A stretch of DNA of 64,000 nt from a bacterium. GTDB taxonomy: Bacteria; Armatimonadota; Fimbriimonadia; Fimbriimonadales; Fimbriimonadaceae. Shown one piece after another: positions 1 to 8,057 of this stretch. The DNA lies in NCBI GenBank assembly GCA_027483535.1, contig JAIXUN010000002.1:496001-560000 (forward strand). Reading direction: 5' to 3'. The notes under the pieces are model-generated. The model had not been told where the DNA came from. It did no database searches and saw only the letters and a program-made list of their open reading frames with translations. The position numbers and the translations under genes were made by a program. How positions within the stretch are numbered: position 1 is the first letter of the stretch; the number at the start of each line of letters is the position of its first letter.

Positions 1-2
1 CA

Positions 3-308
3 GATCGAGATTTTGCGAAGCTTGCTTACTGCATTCAGCTGTATGAGTCTCTTGAGAGAGGGAGTAACCCTAATCCAGCGATCATCCAATCTTTTGAGAG
101 CGGAATTCTTGAACTGAGACACTTCAAAGGAGAGTACAAGGGCAGATTGCTTTTCTACGTTCCGGAGTTACCGAAGGGAACACCTGAGTTGGTGATGCTT
201 GTTGTCTTTAGAAAACAAACCCAAAAGACTCCCCTACAGATAGTGGCCCTGGCAGAACAGAGAATGAAGTTGGACAGGGCTGCAAGACGGGCAAAGGACA
301 AAGAGTAA
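3..308 (+). CDS. RelE/HigB-like (phage Gp49-like) toxin, 5'-truncated by window edge
   Basis: Open frame DRDFAKLAYCIQLYESLERGSNPNP...LRHFKGEYKGRLLFYVPELPKGTPELVMLVVFRKQTQKTP...KDKE*; stop TAA (306-308) overlaps the ATG of a downstream XRE gene, the typical toxin-antitoxin layout. Confidence 0.75.
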   Translation, partial: DRDFAKLAYCIQLYESLERGSNPNPAIIQSFESGILELRHFKGEYKGRLLFYVPELPKGTPELVMLVVFRKQTQKTPLQIVALAEQRMKLDRAARRAKDKE

Positions 309-631
309 TGACATACATCGAACGAAAAATCGCGAAGCGTCTCGCCGAGAGCAAGGAGTTTCGAGTTGCCTTCGAGGAGGAAGTTCAAGAACGCGAACTT
401 GAAAAGGAGCGGCGTGTGCGACTGATGAGCACCCTTGCCAATGTCCGAAAGAAAAAGGGACTGTCGCAGAGCCAAGTAGCCAAGCTTCTCAATGTTTCTC
501 AGTCAAGGATCAGTCAGATCGAAAGTGGTAGGGAATCCGTGAGCGTCGATCACCTGCTCAAGTTGGTAGAAATTCTTGGAGCGCAACTTTCGATTGCTTC
601 TCCTGAGGCTGCTCCGAGTAGTCGGGCCTAA
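308..631 (+). CDS. XRE-family HTH antitoxin
   Basis: HTH_3 motif MSTLANVRKKKGLSQSQVAKLLNVSQSRISQIESGRESVSVDHLLKLVEILG; start overlaps the toxin stop. Confidence 0.85.
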   Translation: MTYIERKIAKRLAESKEFRVAFEEEVQERELEKERRVRLMSTLANVRKKKGLSQSQVAKLLNVSQSRISQIESGRESVSVDHLLKLVEILGAQLSIASPEAAPSSRA

Positions 632-689
632 GTACCAACTCGAGTCAAGCGAGGCTCTGAAAATGAAGATCATTTGCCTCCGACCTCGC

Positions 690-720
690 TTGATACAACG
701 TTCCCGGAGACCGCTATAAT
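690..720 (+). promoter_or_regulatory. Predicted sigma70-type promoter for GH95 gene (TTGATA-N19-TATAAT)
   Basis: TTGATA at 690-695, TATAAT at 715-720, start ATG at 726 only 5 nt downstream, no Shine-Dalgarno. Confidence 0.55.
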
Positions 721-725
721 GCGCC

Positions 726-3128
726 ATGGTCTCGCTTCTTCTCCCCACCGCGCTGCCCGCCAACGCGCTTCAGCTTTGGTACGAGAAACCCGCTGTGGCG
801 TGGACAGACGCTCTGCCGATCGGCAACGGCCGAATGGGAGCCATGCACTTCGGTGGAGTCCTGGAAGATCGATTCCAACTCAACGACGGCACTCTCTGGT
901 CTGGCGAGCCTTCTGAAGGCAACAACCCCGACGCCCTAAAGGCCCTGCCGCTTGTAAGAGACGCCCTCTTCAACGCCGATTTCAACCAGGCTGACCAACT
1001 CATGAGGCGGCTACAGGGGCCCTACACGGAGTCCTATCTTCCTCTAGGCGACCTTCGACTGAAGTTCGACATTGAGGGCAGCGCCGAGTCGTACCGCAGA
1101 CAGCTCGATCTTGATACCGCCGTTGCCAGTGTGTCTTTCCAAGCCAAAGGGGTCGAGTACCTCCGAGAGGCGTTTGTCAGTCACCCCGCAAACGCCATGA
1201 TCACTCGGCTGACCGCAAACAAAGCCGGAAAGATCAGCTTCACGGCCACCCTTGATAGTCGACTCCGCTATCAAACCAAAGTGGAACAGGTTGGCAAGCA
1301 GCCCGGCGTAGTTCTCAGGGGCAGAGCGCCCAGCCACGTGCGACCCAGCTACTTGCGGGCCGACAACCCCGTGCGATACGACGAAGACCCGAACGGTAAG
1401 GGCCAACGATTCGCGGCGGTGCTAGAGGTTCGAACCAAAGGCGGCAAAGTCACTCAAACCGGAAGCGCGGTGCGCGTTGAGGGAGCCGACGAAGCAATCT
1501 TGATCGTCACCGTTGGCACGAGTTTCCGCTCTCCGTTCCTCACCCCGGGTCGAGACGTGGAAAAAGTCGTTGAAGTGTGCAAACGCCGAGCGAACAAGGT
1601 GGGCACTCGCTTCACCCAACTGAAAGAAAAGCATGTACAAGACCACCAGAGTCTCTTCCGCCGAGTCTCCCTCGATCTAGGAACAAAGAACGACAATCGA
1701 CCGACCGTGGATCGGATCAAGACTTATCGGGCAGATGAGGATCCCTCTCTGGCGACTCTTCTTTTCCAATTCGGTCGATACCTGCTCATTGGCTCCTCAC
1801 GCCCGGGCGGACAAGCCGCCAACCTGCAAGGAATCTGGAACGACGAAGTCCGCGCCCCTTGGAGTTCAAACTACACCACCAATATCAACACCCAAATGAA
1901 CTACTGGCCCGCGGAAACCACCAACCTGCGCGAGTGCCATCAACCCCTGTTCGACCTCATTGCCAACGTTTCCAAGGCAGGAGCCAAAACGGCAAAGGTC
2001 AATTACGGTGCCTCTGGATGGGTGGCCCACCACAACGTTGACCTGTGGATGCATTCGACACCTGTCGGCGAAGGTAGCGGCGATCCCGTTTGGGCGAACT
2101 GGCCGATGGGCGGCGCGTGGCTGGCGACACACCTTTACGAGTCGTACCTGTTCAGTCAAGATCGAGCCTTCCTGCAGAAGGTTTATCCGCTCATCAAAGG
2201 AGCCGCAGAATTTGCTCAAGACTGGCTGATCGAGGATCGCCGCAAAGATGCTCCCAAAGATCCGCTAGGCCGACCCTATCTCCTCACCGCTCCCTCCGTC
2301 TCGCCAGAAGTTGGCTTCGTTGGTCCGGATGGGAAGGGTCACTCCACCGGAATTGGCGCAACGATGGATCTCGACATCACTCGATGGGTACTGACCGCCG
2401 CCATCGAATCGGCTGAAGCTCTAGGGCTGGACAAGGAATCGCGAGAGAAGTTTGCCGCGACTCGCGAGCGCATTCTCCCTTGGCAAGTGGGCGAGCGCGG
2501 CAACTTACAAGAGTGGGCCGACGACTATCGCGAGACCGACCCTAAGCATAGGCACCTCTCTCATCTCCTCGCTGCCTATCCGGGCAACATGATCGATACC
2601 GACACCCGCCCCATGCTCGCAAATGCGGTGAAAACCGCCATGAACATCCGCGGCGACGAAGCAACCGGCTGGGGAATGGGCTGGCGTCTCTGTCTTTGGG
2701 CTCGACTCAAGGACGCGAACCGGGCATTCGGAATGAGCCGCTTCCTCCTCACCCTTGTGGAAACCAATGGCGTGAACATGAGCAACGGTGGCGGCGTGTA
2801 CGCAAACCTCTTCGATGCTCACCCGCCTTTCCAGATCGACGGAAACTTTGCTTTCACGGCTGGAGTCGCCGAGATGCTGCTACAGAGTCACGGGGAGGTC
2901 ATCGATCTTTTGCCAAGTCTGCCGAAGCAGTGGGCAACCGGATCGGTGAAGGGACTCCGCGCTCGGGGGGACATCACGGTGGATATGACCTGGGAGTCGG
3001 GTCGGCTGGTATCGGCAACGCTTACACCGGGTCCAAATGCAGGGGCATCGGTCTCGGTGCGGCTGCCGGGCAGGTCGGTGCAGAAGGTGCTGTTCAAAGC
3101 GGGTGCACGCTATCAACTTGTACAATAA
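726..3128 (+). CDS. Glycoside hydrolase family 95-like (alpha-L-fucosidase type)
   Basis: LWYEKPAVAWTDALPIGNGRMGAMHFGG N-terminus; QGIWNDEVRAPWSSNYTTNINTQMNYWPAETTNL; NGGGVYANLFDAHPPFQIDGNFAFTAGVAEMLLQSH, hallmark GH95 motifs. Confidence 0.93.
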   Translation: MVSLLLPTALPANALQLWYEKPAVAWTDALPIGNGRMGAMHFGGVLEDRFQLNDGTLWSGEPSEGNNPDALKALPLVRDALFNADFNQADQLMRRLQGPYTESYLPLGDLRLKFDIEGSAESYRRQLDLDTAVASVSFQAKGVEYLREAFVSHPANAMITRLTANKAGKISFTATLDSRLRYQTKVEQVGKQPGVVLRGRAPSHVRPSYLRADNPVRYDEDPNGKGQRFAAVLEVRTKGGKVTQTGSAVRVEGADEAILIVTVGTSFRSPFLTPGRDVEKVVEVCKRRANKVGTRFTQLKEKHVQDHQSLFRRVSLDLGTKNDNRPTVDRIKTYRADEDPSLATLLFQFGRYLLIGSSRPGGQAANLQGIWNDEVRAPWSSNYTTNINTQMNYWPAETTNLRECHQPLFDLIANVSKAGAKTAKVNYGASGWVAHHNVDLWMHSTPVGEGSGDPVWANWPMGGAWLATHLYESYLFSQDRAFLQKVYPLIKGAAEFAQDWLIEDRRKDAPKDPLGRPYLLTAPSVSPEVGFVGPDGKGHSTGIGATMDLDITRWVLTAAIESAEALGLDKESREKFAATRERILPWQVGERGNLQEWADDYRETDPKHRHLSHLLAAYPGNMIDTDTRPMLANAVKTAMNIRGDEATGWGMGWRLCLWARLKDANRAFGMSRFLLTLVETNGVNMSNGGGVYANLFDAHPPFQIDGNFAFTAGVAEMLLQSHGEVIDLLPSLPKQWATGSVKGLRARGDITVDMTWESGRLVSATLTPGPNAGASVSVRLPGRSVQKVLFKAGARYQLVQ

Positions 3129-3485
3129 TCTCGTCCAACGCTAATCCTCAGGGCCGACGGCAAAAAACTGGTTGATGGCAAGACGAACAAGAGCCTGCGC
3201 ATCGGTCCGATCGTACCAAGGGGGTGTCACCCCCCTGTCGAACCGCACGTAGGCAGAGTATGTGTCCTAAAAGGGACGAAAGAAACAAAGAAGTGCACAG
3301 AGGCTTGTATAATGACTGCGTCCAAAGCCAAACTGTCCATCGTGGCGGGAGGTTTGGGAAAACAATCGTGCCCAACGAATCGCAGAGTCTCACGAAATGA
3401 ATGGTTTAAAGTAGTGTATTCAAATCTGCTAATGATGAAAAAGCAAAAGCTCAACTGGAGTAATCACTGATGTCATCTTTGATGC

Positions 3486-3491
3486 TATAAC
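3486..3491 (+). promoter_or_regulatory. -10-like element TATAAC 4 nt upstream of start of island operon
   Basis: TATAAC at 3486-3491, ttaa, ATG at 3496; no Shine-Dalgarno; no clear -35. Confidence 0.4.
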
Positions 3492-3495
3492 TTAA

Positions 3496-4254
3496 ATGGA
3501 ATCAAAAACTTCTGTATACAATATTGGTTCAAAGACAAATTCAACAGCCTTAGGGCTGACGCTTCGCACGCAACGAGAGGGTGCTGAAACTGAGCTCTTA
3601 CGCAAATTCATTGAAAGGGTACAAATCAGAACGTCCGTTAGGGATCAGGTAACTCTTTTTCATGAGCCACGTCTTGAGAGCGGCTTTCCTGACCTCGTGA
3701 TTGTTGTTTGGAGCTTGGCAATCGCCGAAAAATGGGACGTATCTCGCCCCGTCTTGAGTCCCGACGATTTTAAGGTGCTTCAATATATGTCAAGGAAGAA
3801 GGAAGTCCCCTTGCAGGAGCTGAAAGAAGTGTTTGGGGTCAAAGTGGATTCCAACCTTGAGAAACTTGCTGCCGCCTCCTTGATACGAAAACGGGGCCGA
3901 TTCCTTGAAGCGGCTCCTGTCAGAAGAAGCTACGCCGTTCGGCACATTATCTCATTCGAAGCTAAAATTGAAAACTGGCGGGGGGCTTTGCAACAGGCGT
4001 CGCTAAATCGGTGGTTTGCGACTTCTTCAAACATTCTCATTCCGAAAATCCCCAGTAATTCCCAAGTTATCCCGCGTGCGCATCAACTTAATGTCGGAGT
4101 TTGGAGTTTGGATGATAGTGTTCTTGACATCAGAAACATGAATACTCAATCAACTCCTGTATCCTACGCCTCGTGGCTTTTTAATGAGTGGGCCTGGCGT
4201 ACATTCGCTGGAGATCAGGAGGGTACAACAAGTGCTGCCGCTGTCATGGGTTGA
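3496..4254 (+). CDS. Unassigned protein, PD-(D/E)XK nuclease-like with internal winged-helix-like segment
   Basis: Motif order E-x-E-LL ... GFPDLVIVVW ... wHTH-like LSPDDFKVLQYMSRKKEVPLQELKEVFGVKVDSNLEKLAAASLIRKRGRFLEA ... ISFEAKIENWRGALQQASLNRWFATSSNILIPK (E-x-K followed by Q-containing helix). Confidence 0.6.
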   Translation: MESKTSVYNIGSKTNSTALGLTLRTQREGAETELLRKFIERVQIRTSVRDQVTLFHEPRLESGFPDLVIVVWSLAIAEKWDVSRPVLSPDDFKVLQYMSRKKEVPLQELKEVFGVKVDSNLEKLAAASLIRKRGRFLEAAPVRRSYAVRHIISFEAKIENWRGALQQASLNRWFATSSNILIPKIPSNSQVIPRAHQLNVGVWSLDDSVLDIRNMNTQSTPVSYASWLFNEWAWRTFAGDQEGTTSAAAVMG

Positions 4255-5083
4255 AGAGAGCTTTCCTGATATAAAACATCTTGCTGCGCACCAAGCTGGC
4301 GGGCAAAAAGTTGTCTTTACTGGGGTCCATAGGGATGAAGGTGATGTAGTTCTCAAGCTTATTTTGCCAACTACCTCGCAGGATGCTGTAAGTCGAGAGG
4401 TTTTAGCGGTTCAACTCGTCCACTCATCGAGGGTGCCCGAAATATTTGCAGTCGGCACACAATCCAGCCCTGTAGGAGAGATAACGTGGATACGTGAACA
4501 AAGAATTATGGGATGCACGCTCCGTCATCTAATGTCGCAGGGTCATCTATCTCCGGCGCAGATTCTGATTATGACCTACCATGTACTTCAAGCACTTTAT
4601 GATGCCGAGAGCGCAAAGATTGTTCACCGAGACGTAAAGCCTGAGAACATAATGATCGATCAGGCAGGCAGTTTTTGGCTTCTTGACTTTGGAATTGCAC
4701 GGCACCTGAGCATGCCAGCTCTCACTGCTACAATTTCTGCTTTTGGTAAGTTTACTCCGGGGTATGCACCTGTTGAACAGTTTAGGAATATCCAATCCGA
4801 CATCGACGCAAGGGCAGATTTATTCGCCCTTGGAGTTACCGTTCACGAGTGCGTTAACTTAACCCACCCTTTCATTAATGGTGCAAGGGACGTGATGGAA
4901 GTTCTTTCGAAGGTAGAGACGTATAATCTGAGTCGAGTTTGTGTTCAGTGCAAGATGCAGAACCAGTTTGCCGATTTAATTGAAGCTATGACAAAAAAGC
5001 GTAGAGATCATAGGATTCGATACGTCGAGGAAGCTCTTGAATGGATGAGAGAGATTATTACCGAGGAGGGTTTGCCGCAGTAA
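4232..5083 (+). CDS. Serine/threonine protein kinase, catalytically intact
   Basis: VVLKLI, HRDVKPENIMID, LLDFGIARH, GYAPVEQ, ADLFALGVTVHE. ORF opens at 4184 but AGGAGGG (4217-4223) lies 8 nt upstream of GTG 4232, the likelier start, overlapping the previous gene by 23 nt. Confidence 0.9.
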   Translation: MLPLSWVEESFPDIKHLAAHQAGGQKVVFTGVHRDEGDVVLKLILPTTSQDAVSREVLAVQLVHSSRVPEIFAVGTQSSPVGEITWIREQRIMGCTLRHLMSQGHLSPAQILIMTYHVLQALYDAESAKIVHRDVKPENIMIDQAGSFWLLDFGIARHLSMPALTATISAFGKFTPGYAPVEQFRNIQSDIDARADLFALGVTVHECVNLTHPFINGARDVMEVLSKVETYNLSRVCVQCKMQNQFADLIEAMTKKRRDHRIRYVEEALEWMREIITEEGLPQ

Positions 5084-5162
5084 CGTGGACCTTTACTTGC
5101 ATGATGGTATGTTCATAGAGAGGGCTTCAAGTAAAGGAGTTTGGTCTAGAGGAAGGAGGATA

Positions 5163-6368
5163 ATGGAACTACATTTGCAATTTGGCTTTGGCATGATGGA
5201 GCATAGCAAGAAGTTGATCGCCGAGTGGGGTGGCGGTACTGTTATCCTTAGCCCTAGAGACTTATCGGGAAAGCAGTTGGCGGCGCTGGCAAAGTCAATT
5301 TCGAGCCTTCCAGGTGGAAAAGTCCTCGTCGACCCGCAATTTTACTTGCCTCATGCTGATCATATACGACTTTGCGAGCACGAGTATTGGCCAAAGGCGT
5401 ATCAAACAGGAGTGTTCTTTGCTGGTCAGCAACTTTCATCGCTGATTCAAAAGCTACTTGAGCTTAATATATTCTTAGGAAGTACGGAGTTTATACTACC
5501 CGGCCTTTTGGCTACAGAGATTTCAGACGACTGGCTAAGTATTCAGTCTCTAATAAGTGAAGAGGCTAATTCTGTTGATAGTCGTATTCCGCTTATTCAA
5601 ACAATAGCGCTCTCAGAAGAGGCCATCATGAGGAGTGACGGCATTGCTAAGTTACTTGAGTGGGTTGGAAACAATCCAATCAAGCAGTATTATGTTGTTG
5701 TTGAGCATGCAAATGGCAATTATTTGGTGGATAATCCGAGTTGGTTGGCTAATGTGCTTGATCTCGTAGCAGGGATGAAGATTGCTGGTTGTAAAGTGAT
5801 TCTTGGTTACTGTAACCATCAGATGTTGGTAGGGGGCTGCGCAAAGGTAGATGCAATCGCTTCCGGGACCTGGATGAACGTACGTTCATTCCCGCCCGAG
5901 AAGTTTAAAGCAACTGTCGACGAGGATATTCGTCAACGTGCTACGTGGTTCTACTGCCCGCAAGCGCTTTCTGAGTTCAAGATTCCCTTTCTCGACATTG
6001 CCCAAAAGGTTGGGATGTTATCGTTAATGGAACCATCTGCGGAGCTTATGAGTAAAGATGTTGCGGCACTTTTTGGTGGTGCGCAGCCCACCTCCTTGAA
6101 ATTTAGCGAGCAGGCTTCTTTCCGGCACTACTTGACATCATTGCGTTGGCAATGCCAGTCCGTTGAGGCTAGTTCATTTGATGTTGCTGTTGACCGCCAC
6201 AAGTATCTTTTGGATACTGCGGAAGCATTGCTAAAGCAGTTGTCTTCTTCAGGAGTTAAGGGGCAAATGCGGGATTTCGGCAACATCGTTGAGGTCAATC
6301 GTGCTGCGATTGCGGCCCTGAGTAGTGACCGCGGTGTATTGCTTCGGCGCAAGTGGGCTTCTCTATAA
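5163..6368 (+). CDS. Unassigned ~401-aa protein (possible alpha/beta, TIM-barrel-like fold)
   Basis: GTG-started ORF at 5085; strong SD (GAGGAAGGAGGATAATG) supports ATG 5163, MELHLQFGFGMMEHSKKL...; motifs TVILSPRDLSGKQL, VDPQFYLPHADH, GCKVILGYCNHQMLVGGCAKVDAIASGTWMNVRSF. Confidence 0.7.
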   Translation: MELHLQFGFGMMEHSKKLIAEWGGGTVILSPRDLSGKQLAALAKSISSLPGGKVLVDPQFYLPHADHIRLCEHEYWPKAYQTGVFFAGQQLSSLIQKLLELNIFLGSTEFILPGLLATEISDDWLSIQSLISEEANSVDSRIPLIQTIALSEEAIMRSDGIAKLLEWVGNNPIKQYYVVVEHANGNYLVDNPSWLANVLDLVAGMKIAGCKVILGYCNHQMLVGGCAKVDAIASGTWMNVRSFPPEKFKATVDEDIRQRATWFYCPQALSEFKIPFLDIAQKVGMLSLMEPSAELMSKDVAALFGGAQPTSLKFSEQASFRHYLTSLRWQCQSVEASSFDVAVDRHKYLLDTAEALLKQLSSSGVKGQMRDFGNIVEVNRAAIAALSSDRGVLLRRKWASL

Positions 6369-6646
6369 AAAAGTGTTGCGGAAGTTCGACATGTTTAAGC
6401 GAAAACGGTGTATGTACGCGCGAGTATAGACCTTCCTTTGTCCGCTTCAAGCGACAGCTGTGTCGTTATGTTGTGGCTACGGGTTTCGGGCTGAGAATCA
6501 CGATTTTGTTACTTATCAATCGACTGATTGGCGTCTTACGATTAAATCACCTCCTGGTGCCGTGGGCGGCAAGAAAGCTGCTTGAACCAAGTTTGGCTTG
6601 TTTTGTTTTGTTTCTAGCCATCTAGCTGGTTTTCGTTGGGAGATAC

Positions 6647-6778
6647 TTACATTGTCAAAGCACCCCAATGGTCATCCTTCTCCTTGAAGAAGCGAGGATT
6701 GTAAAGCGGGTGACCGTGGGCAAAGTTCAAAGCTTTCTGTGCACATCCTCCGGAGAGGACCGACCGATTATCCGCTGA
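6647..6778 (-). pseudogene. Possible 3' remnant of a minus-strand coding sequence next to the island
   Basis: Minus-strand stop-bounded frame SADNRSVLSGGCAQKALNFAHGHPLYNPRFFKEKDDHWGALTM* with protein-like composition but no start codon upstream. Confidence 0.3.
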
Positions 6779-6790
6779 CTAGACACCCTC

Positions 6791-6818
6791 TAGACATCAT
6801 GCCGAGACGACCTATAAT
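6791..6818 (+). promoter_or_regulatory. Predicted promoter TAGACA-N16-TATAAT for GntR-family gene
   Basis: TAGACA 6791-6796, TATAAT 6813-6818, ATG at 6834. Confidence 0.6.
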
Positions 6819-6833
6819 GTGTTTAGGTCTCCG

Positions 6834-7925
6834 ATGTCGAAGGTCCAACTTTCCCCCCTTGTTAAAGACGGTTCCAAACCCGTTCACATAGAAGCACGTG
6901 AGCGTATCCTCGCTCTCATCGAAAGTGGACAGGTCGGACCGGGCGACCGATTACCCTCGGAACCAGACATCGCAGGGGAACTCGGCATCAGCCGAATGAC
7001 CGTGAACAAGGCGATTCTTTCCCTTGTCGCCGATGGCTGGCTTGAGCGGACCAAGGGAAAAGGCACTTTCGTTGCCAGTTCGCAACCGAGAAAATCACTC
7101 AAAGCTGCAGTGGTGATCGTTGAAGACCTGCAAGGGGCGATCAACAACTACTACTTCGGAGCCATCTACTTTGGGCTCATCCGAGAAGGCGAGGCGCAGG
7201 GGATCCAATTCGAAGCTATCCGCCTCAACCGAATTCTTGAGCAGTATTGGGAAGCCGATCGCTTCGACGCCCTTGTGTTCATCAACCCGCCTATCGAGGC
7301 CCTCATGGAGCTAGAAAAGCGGGACCTGCACGAGCGATCCGTGGTGATCGGTGCTTCCTGGCCCGGGATCGACTTCAAGTGTATAGACAGCGATAACATC
7401 TTTGGGGGCCTCATGGTGGCGGAAGAGTTTGCCAAGCTGGGACACAAGAAAACCTTGTTTGTCGGCGGAAGACCGGGTGTGCCGAATTCGGCCGATCGAG
7501 AGCGAGGATTCACCATGGGGGCCACTCTTCGCGGACTCGAAACCTCTGTCGCACCCTGGTCGTTCGGAGCCATCAACCTTAGTCCAGACTGCGAGGAGTT
7601 CCTCAGGACCACCCTCAAGAAGAAAGACCGCCCTACTGCCGTTTTTGCCATCGGGGCCGTCTTGGCGCTCCAGGTCAACCGAATCTTTACGGACTTAAAC
7701 CTCGTCGCCGGGCGAGACGTCTCGCTTGTGGCATATGACGACCCCGCCTTTCTGGAGGTCGCCCCGGTTCCAATTTCCACCGTTGTTCAGCCCTTTGACG
7801 ACATGGTTAAGCGCGCTTGTGCCTACCTAACCGGACGCCTCAGAGAAGAAGAACCGCACGTTCCCTCCACCGATTACGTGCGACCCACGCTCATGGCACG
7901 GCAGAGTTTGCAAAAACATGGTTAG
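6834..7925 (+). CDS. GntR-family transcriptional regulator with LacI-type ligand-binding domain
   Basis: GDRLPSEPDIAGELGISRMTVNKAILSLVADGWLERTKGKGTFV; periplasmic-binding-like C-terminus (AVFAIGAVLALQVNRIFTDLNLVAGRDVSLVAYDDPAF). Confidence 0.9.
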   Translation: MSKVQLSPLVKDGSKPVHIEARERILALIESGQVGPGDRLPSEPDIAGELGISRMTVNKAILSLVADGWLERTKGKGTFVASSQPRKSLKAAVVIVEDLQGAINNYYFGAIYFGLIREGEAQGIQFEAIRLNRILEQYWEADRFDALVFINPPIEALMELEKRDLHERSVVIGASWPGIDFKCIDSDNIFGGLMVAEEFAKLGHKKTLFVGGRPGVPNSADRERGFTMGATLRGLETSVAPWSFGAINLSPDCEEFLRTTLKKKDRPTAVFAIGAVLALQVNRIFTDLNLVAGRDVSLVAYDDPAFLEVAPVPISTVVQPFDDMVKRACAYLTGRLREEEPHVPSTDYVRPTLMARQSLQKHG

Positions 7926-8057
7926 TTGAGCCTGTTTAGCGATCACTTTCACTCGATTCTCCAACCCAGAATCGGTTCGGGTTTCGTATAATGCCCTCAC
8001 TCAAAGACGAGTCGCTGAACGGCGGTGACTCGGACGCGGGTCACTCAAAGAAGAGAT

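Noticed and set aside
3129-3300. Possible coding remnant (RADGKKLVDGKTNKSLRIGPIV) and small GGGGGTGTCACCCCC palindrome between GH95 and the island
   Set aside because: Too short and not clearly homologous to anything; could be a boundary scar or terminator of GH95, but cannot be supported from sequence alone.
6353-6625. 90-aa ORF downstream of the island operon
   Set aside because: Overlaps the end of the previous gene, has low-complexity hydrophobic content and no SD; likely chance ORF in AT-richer DNA.
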